Source: CAYMTV01 sp964393525 (GTDB taxonomy: Bacteria > Patescibacteriota > Microgenomatia > Daviesbacterales > UBA10151). Taken from it: a DNA stretch of 5,770 bases. This document shows, piece by piece, positions 5,606 through 5,770 of this stretch; the first letter of the stretch is position 1, and each line of letters begins with the position of its first letter. The notes below the pieces were generated by a model. The model did not search any database. It saw only the letters and a list, made by a program, of their open reading frames with translations, and was not told where the DNA came from. Position numbers and translations under genes: made by a program. Where the stretch lies: NCBI GenBank assembly GCA_964393525.1, contig CAYMTV010000053.1, positions 1 to 5,770 of the forward strand, in the 5' to 3' direction.

Positions 5606-5622
5606 TCCCGCCTAAGGCGGGA
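5606..5622. repeat. 17-nt palindrome H3 (7-bp arms, TAA loop)
   Basis: TCCCGCC-TAA-GGCGGGA, a perfect inverted repeat of the same length and design as H1 and H2 but with different arms. It directly follows the tRNA fragment copy. No T run follows on either strand. Confidence 0.8.
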
Positions 5623-5630
5623 AGCCGAAC

Positions 5631-5645
5631 CAGATCAAAGATCTG
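5631..5645. repeat. 15-nt palindrome H4 (6-bp arms, AAA loop)
   Basis: CAGATC-AAA-GATCTG, a perfect inverted repeat 8 nt after H3. Same triloop design with arms one pair shorter. The following 5646-5666 is unstructured AT-rich sequence in which I see nothing. Confidence 0.7.
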
Positions 5646-5666
5646 ATTAGAATCTCAATCCCATCA

Positions 5667-5709
5667 CTTGCTTTGCCAAACAGACATAAATGTCAGTTTG
5701 CAAATCAAG
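5667..5709. repeat. 43-nt imperfect hairpin abutting tRNA-Ser(UGA)
   Basis: Arms pair as CTTG/CAAG, TTTG/CAAA, CAAAC/GTTTG and GACA/TGTC around a TAAA loop, giving 17 pairs interrupted by two mismatches and one bulged C. It ends at the base next to the discriminator of the tRNA (5710), so in the leftward transcript it would form immediately after the tRNA 3' end. It may help 3' processing or termination, or be a further palindromic element; it has no T tail. Confidence 0.65.
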
Positions 5710-5770
5710 CGGAGAGGGTGGGATTCGAACCCACGAAGAGCTTGCGCCCTTAGCGGTTTTCAAGACCGCC
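5710..5770 (-). tRNA. tRNA-Ser (anticodon UGA), 3' part, cut by window end
   Basis: Reads the serine codon UCA. Visible on the minus strand: anticodon stem GCGGT/ACCGC with loop CTTGAAA (anticodon TGA), long variable arm AAGGGC-GCAA-GCTCTT, T arm GTGGG-TTCGAAT-CCCAC, and 3' acceptor strand CCTCTCC with discriminator G (5710). The 5' acceptor strand and D arm lie beyond the window. No CCA is encoded. The 3' end is duplicated 129 bp downstream. Confidence 0.95.

Noticed and set aside
5547..5709. CRISPR array
   Set aside because: The palindromes differ in arm sequence and spacing; there are no identical repeats separated by equal unique spacers.
5547..5709. Rho-independent terminators
   Set aside because: The stems are short and none is followed by a T run on either strand, apart from a broken T-rich stretch after H1 on the minus strand.
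5547..5709. Integron attC site or group I intron in the tRNA
   Set aside because: No GTTRRRY-type core pair is found, and the tRNA-Ser parts seen are continuous from anticodon to 3' end, so no intron interrupts them.

Overview
This AT-rich window uses the standard genetic code and holds small, tightly packed genes. It looks like a piece of a Candidate Phyla Radiation (Patescibacteria) genome, most likely Microgenomates-like. The reasons are short intergenic gaps, overlapping genes, tRNAs without an encoded CCA, a shortened TlyA-type methyltransferase, and small membrane proteins of the kind seen in those genomes. This placement is inference; no rRNA or other phylogenetic marker was compared.

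Left part (1-2729): dnaG (DNA primase) runs leftward and ends at a nested TTGTA/TACAA hairpin at the window edge. Divergent from it, 55 bp away, is a rightward tRNA-Ser(GGA). A four-to-five-helix membrane protein gene of unknown function follows and overlaps the end of the next, convergent gene by 19 bp.

Middle part (2711-4768): this reads as one leftward transcription unit. It begins with three tRNAs, Arg(GCG), Ser(CGA) and Arg(CCG), separated by 6-7 nt. Nine nt later comes a SAM hydroxide adenosyltransferase (DUF62 family). A Nudix hydrolase follows 3 nt later, and last comes an 8-nt-overlapping TlyA-like 2'-O-methyltransferase that lacks the usual N-terminal S4 domain. The tRNAs supply decoding capacity, the Nudix and SAM-hydrolase genes look like nucleotide and SAM housekeeping, and the last gene is a likely rRNA methyltransferase.

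Right part (4822-5770): a leftward gene for a two-helix membrane protein of unknown function, with its own candidate promoter. Upstream is a 234-bp non-coding stretch, then the 3' part of a tRNA-Ser(UGA) cut by the window end. The non-coding stretch is the most unusual part of the window. It carries several small palindromes, three of them exactly 17 nt (7-bp arms, 3-nt loop), one large imperfect hairpin touching the tRNA end, and an exact 16-bp copy of the tRNA-Ser 3' end. A palindrome of the same design sits in frame inside the tlyA-like gene, in a spacer that is longer than in ordinary TlyA. Together these suggest a family of short palindromic elements active in this genome; that is a hypothesis to be tested by genome-wide search.
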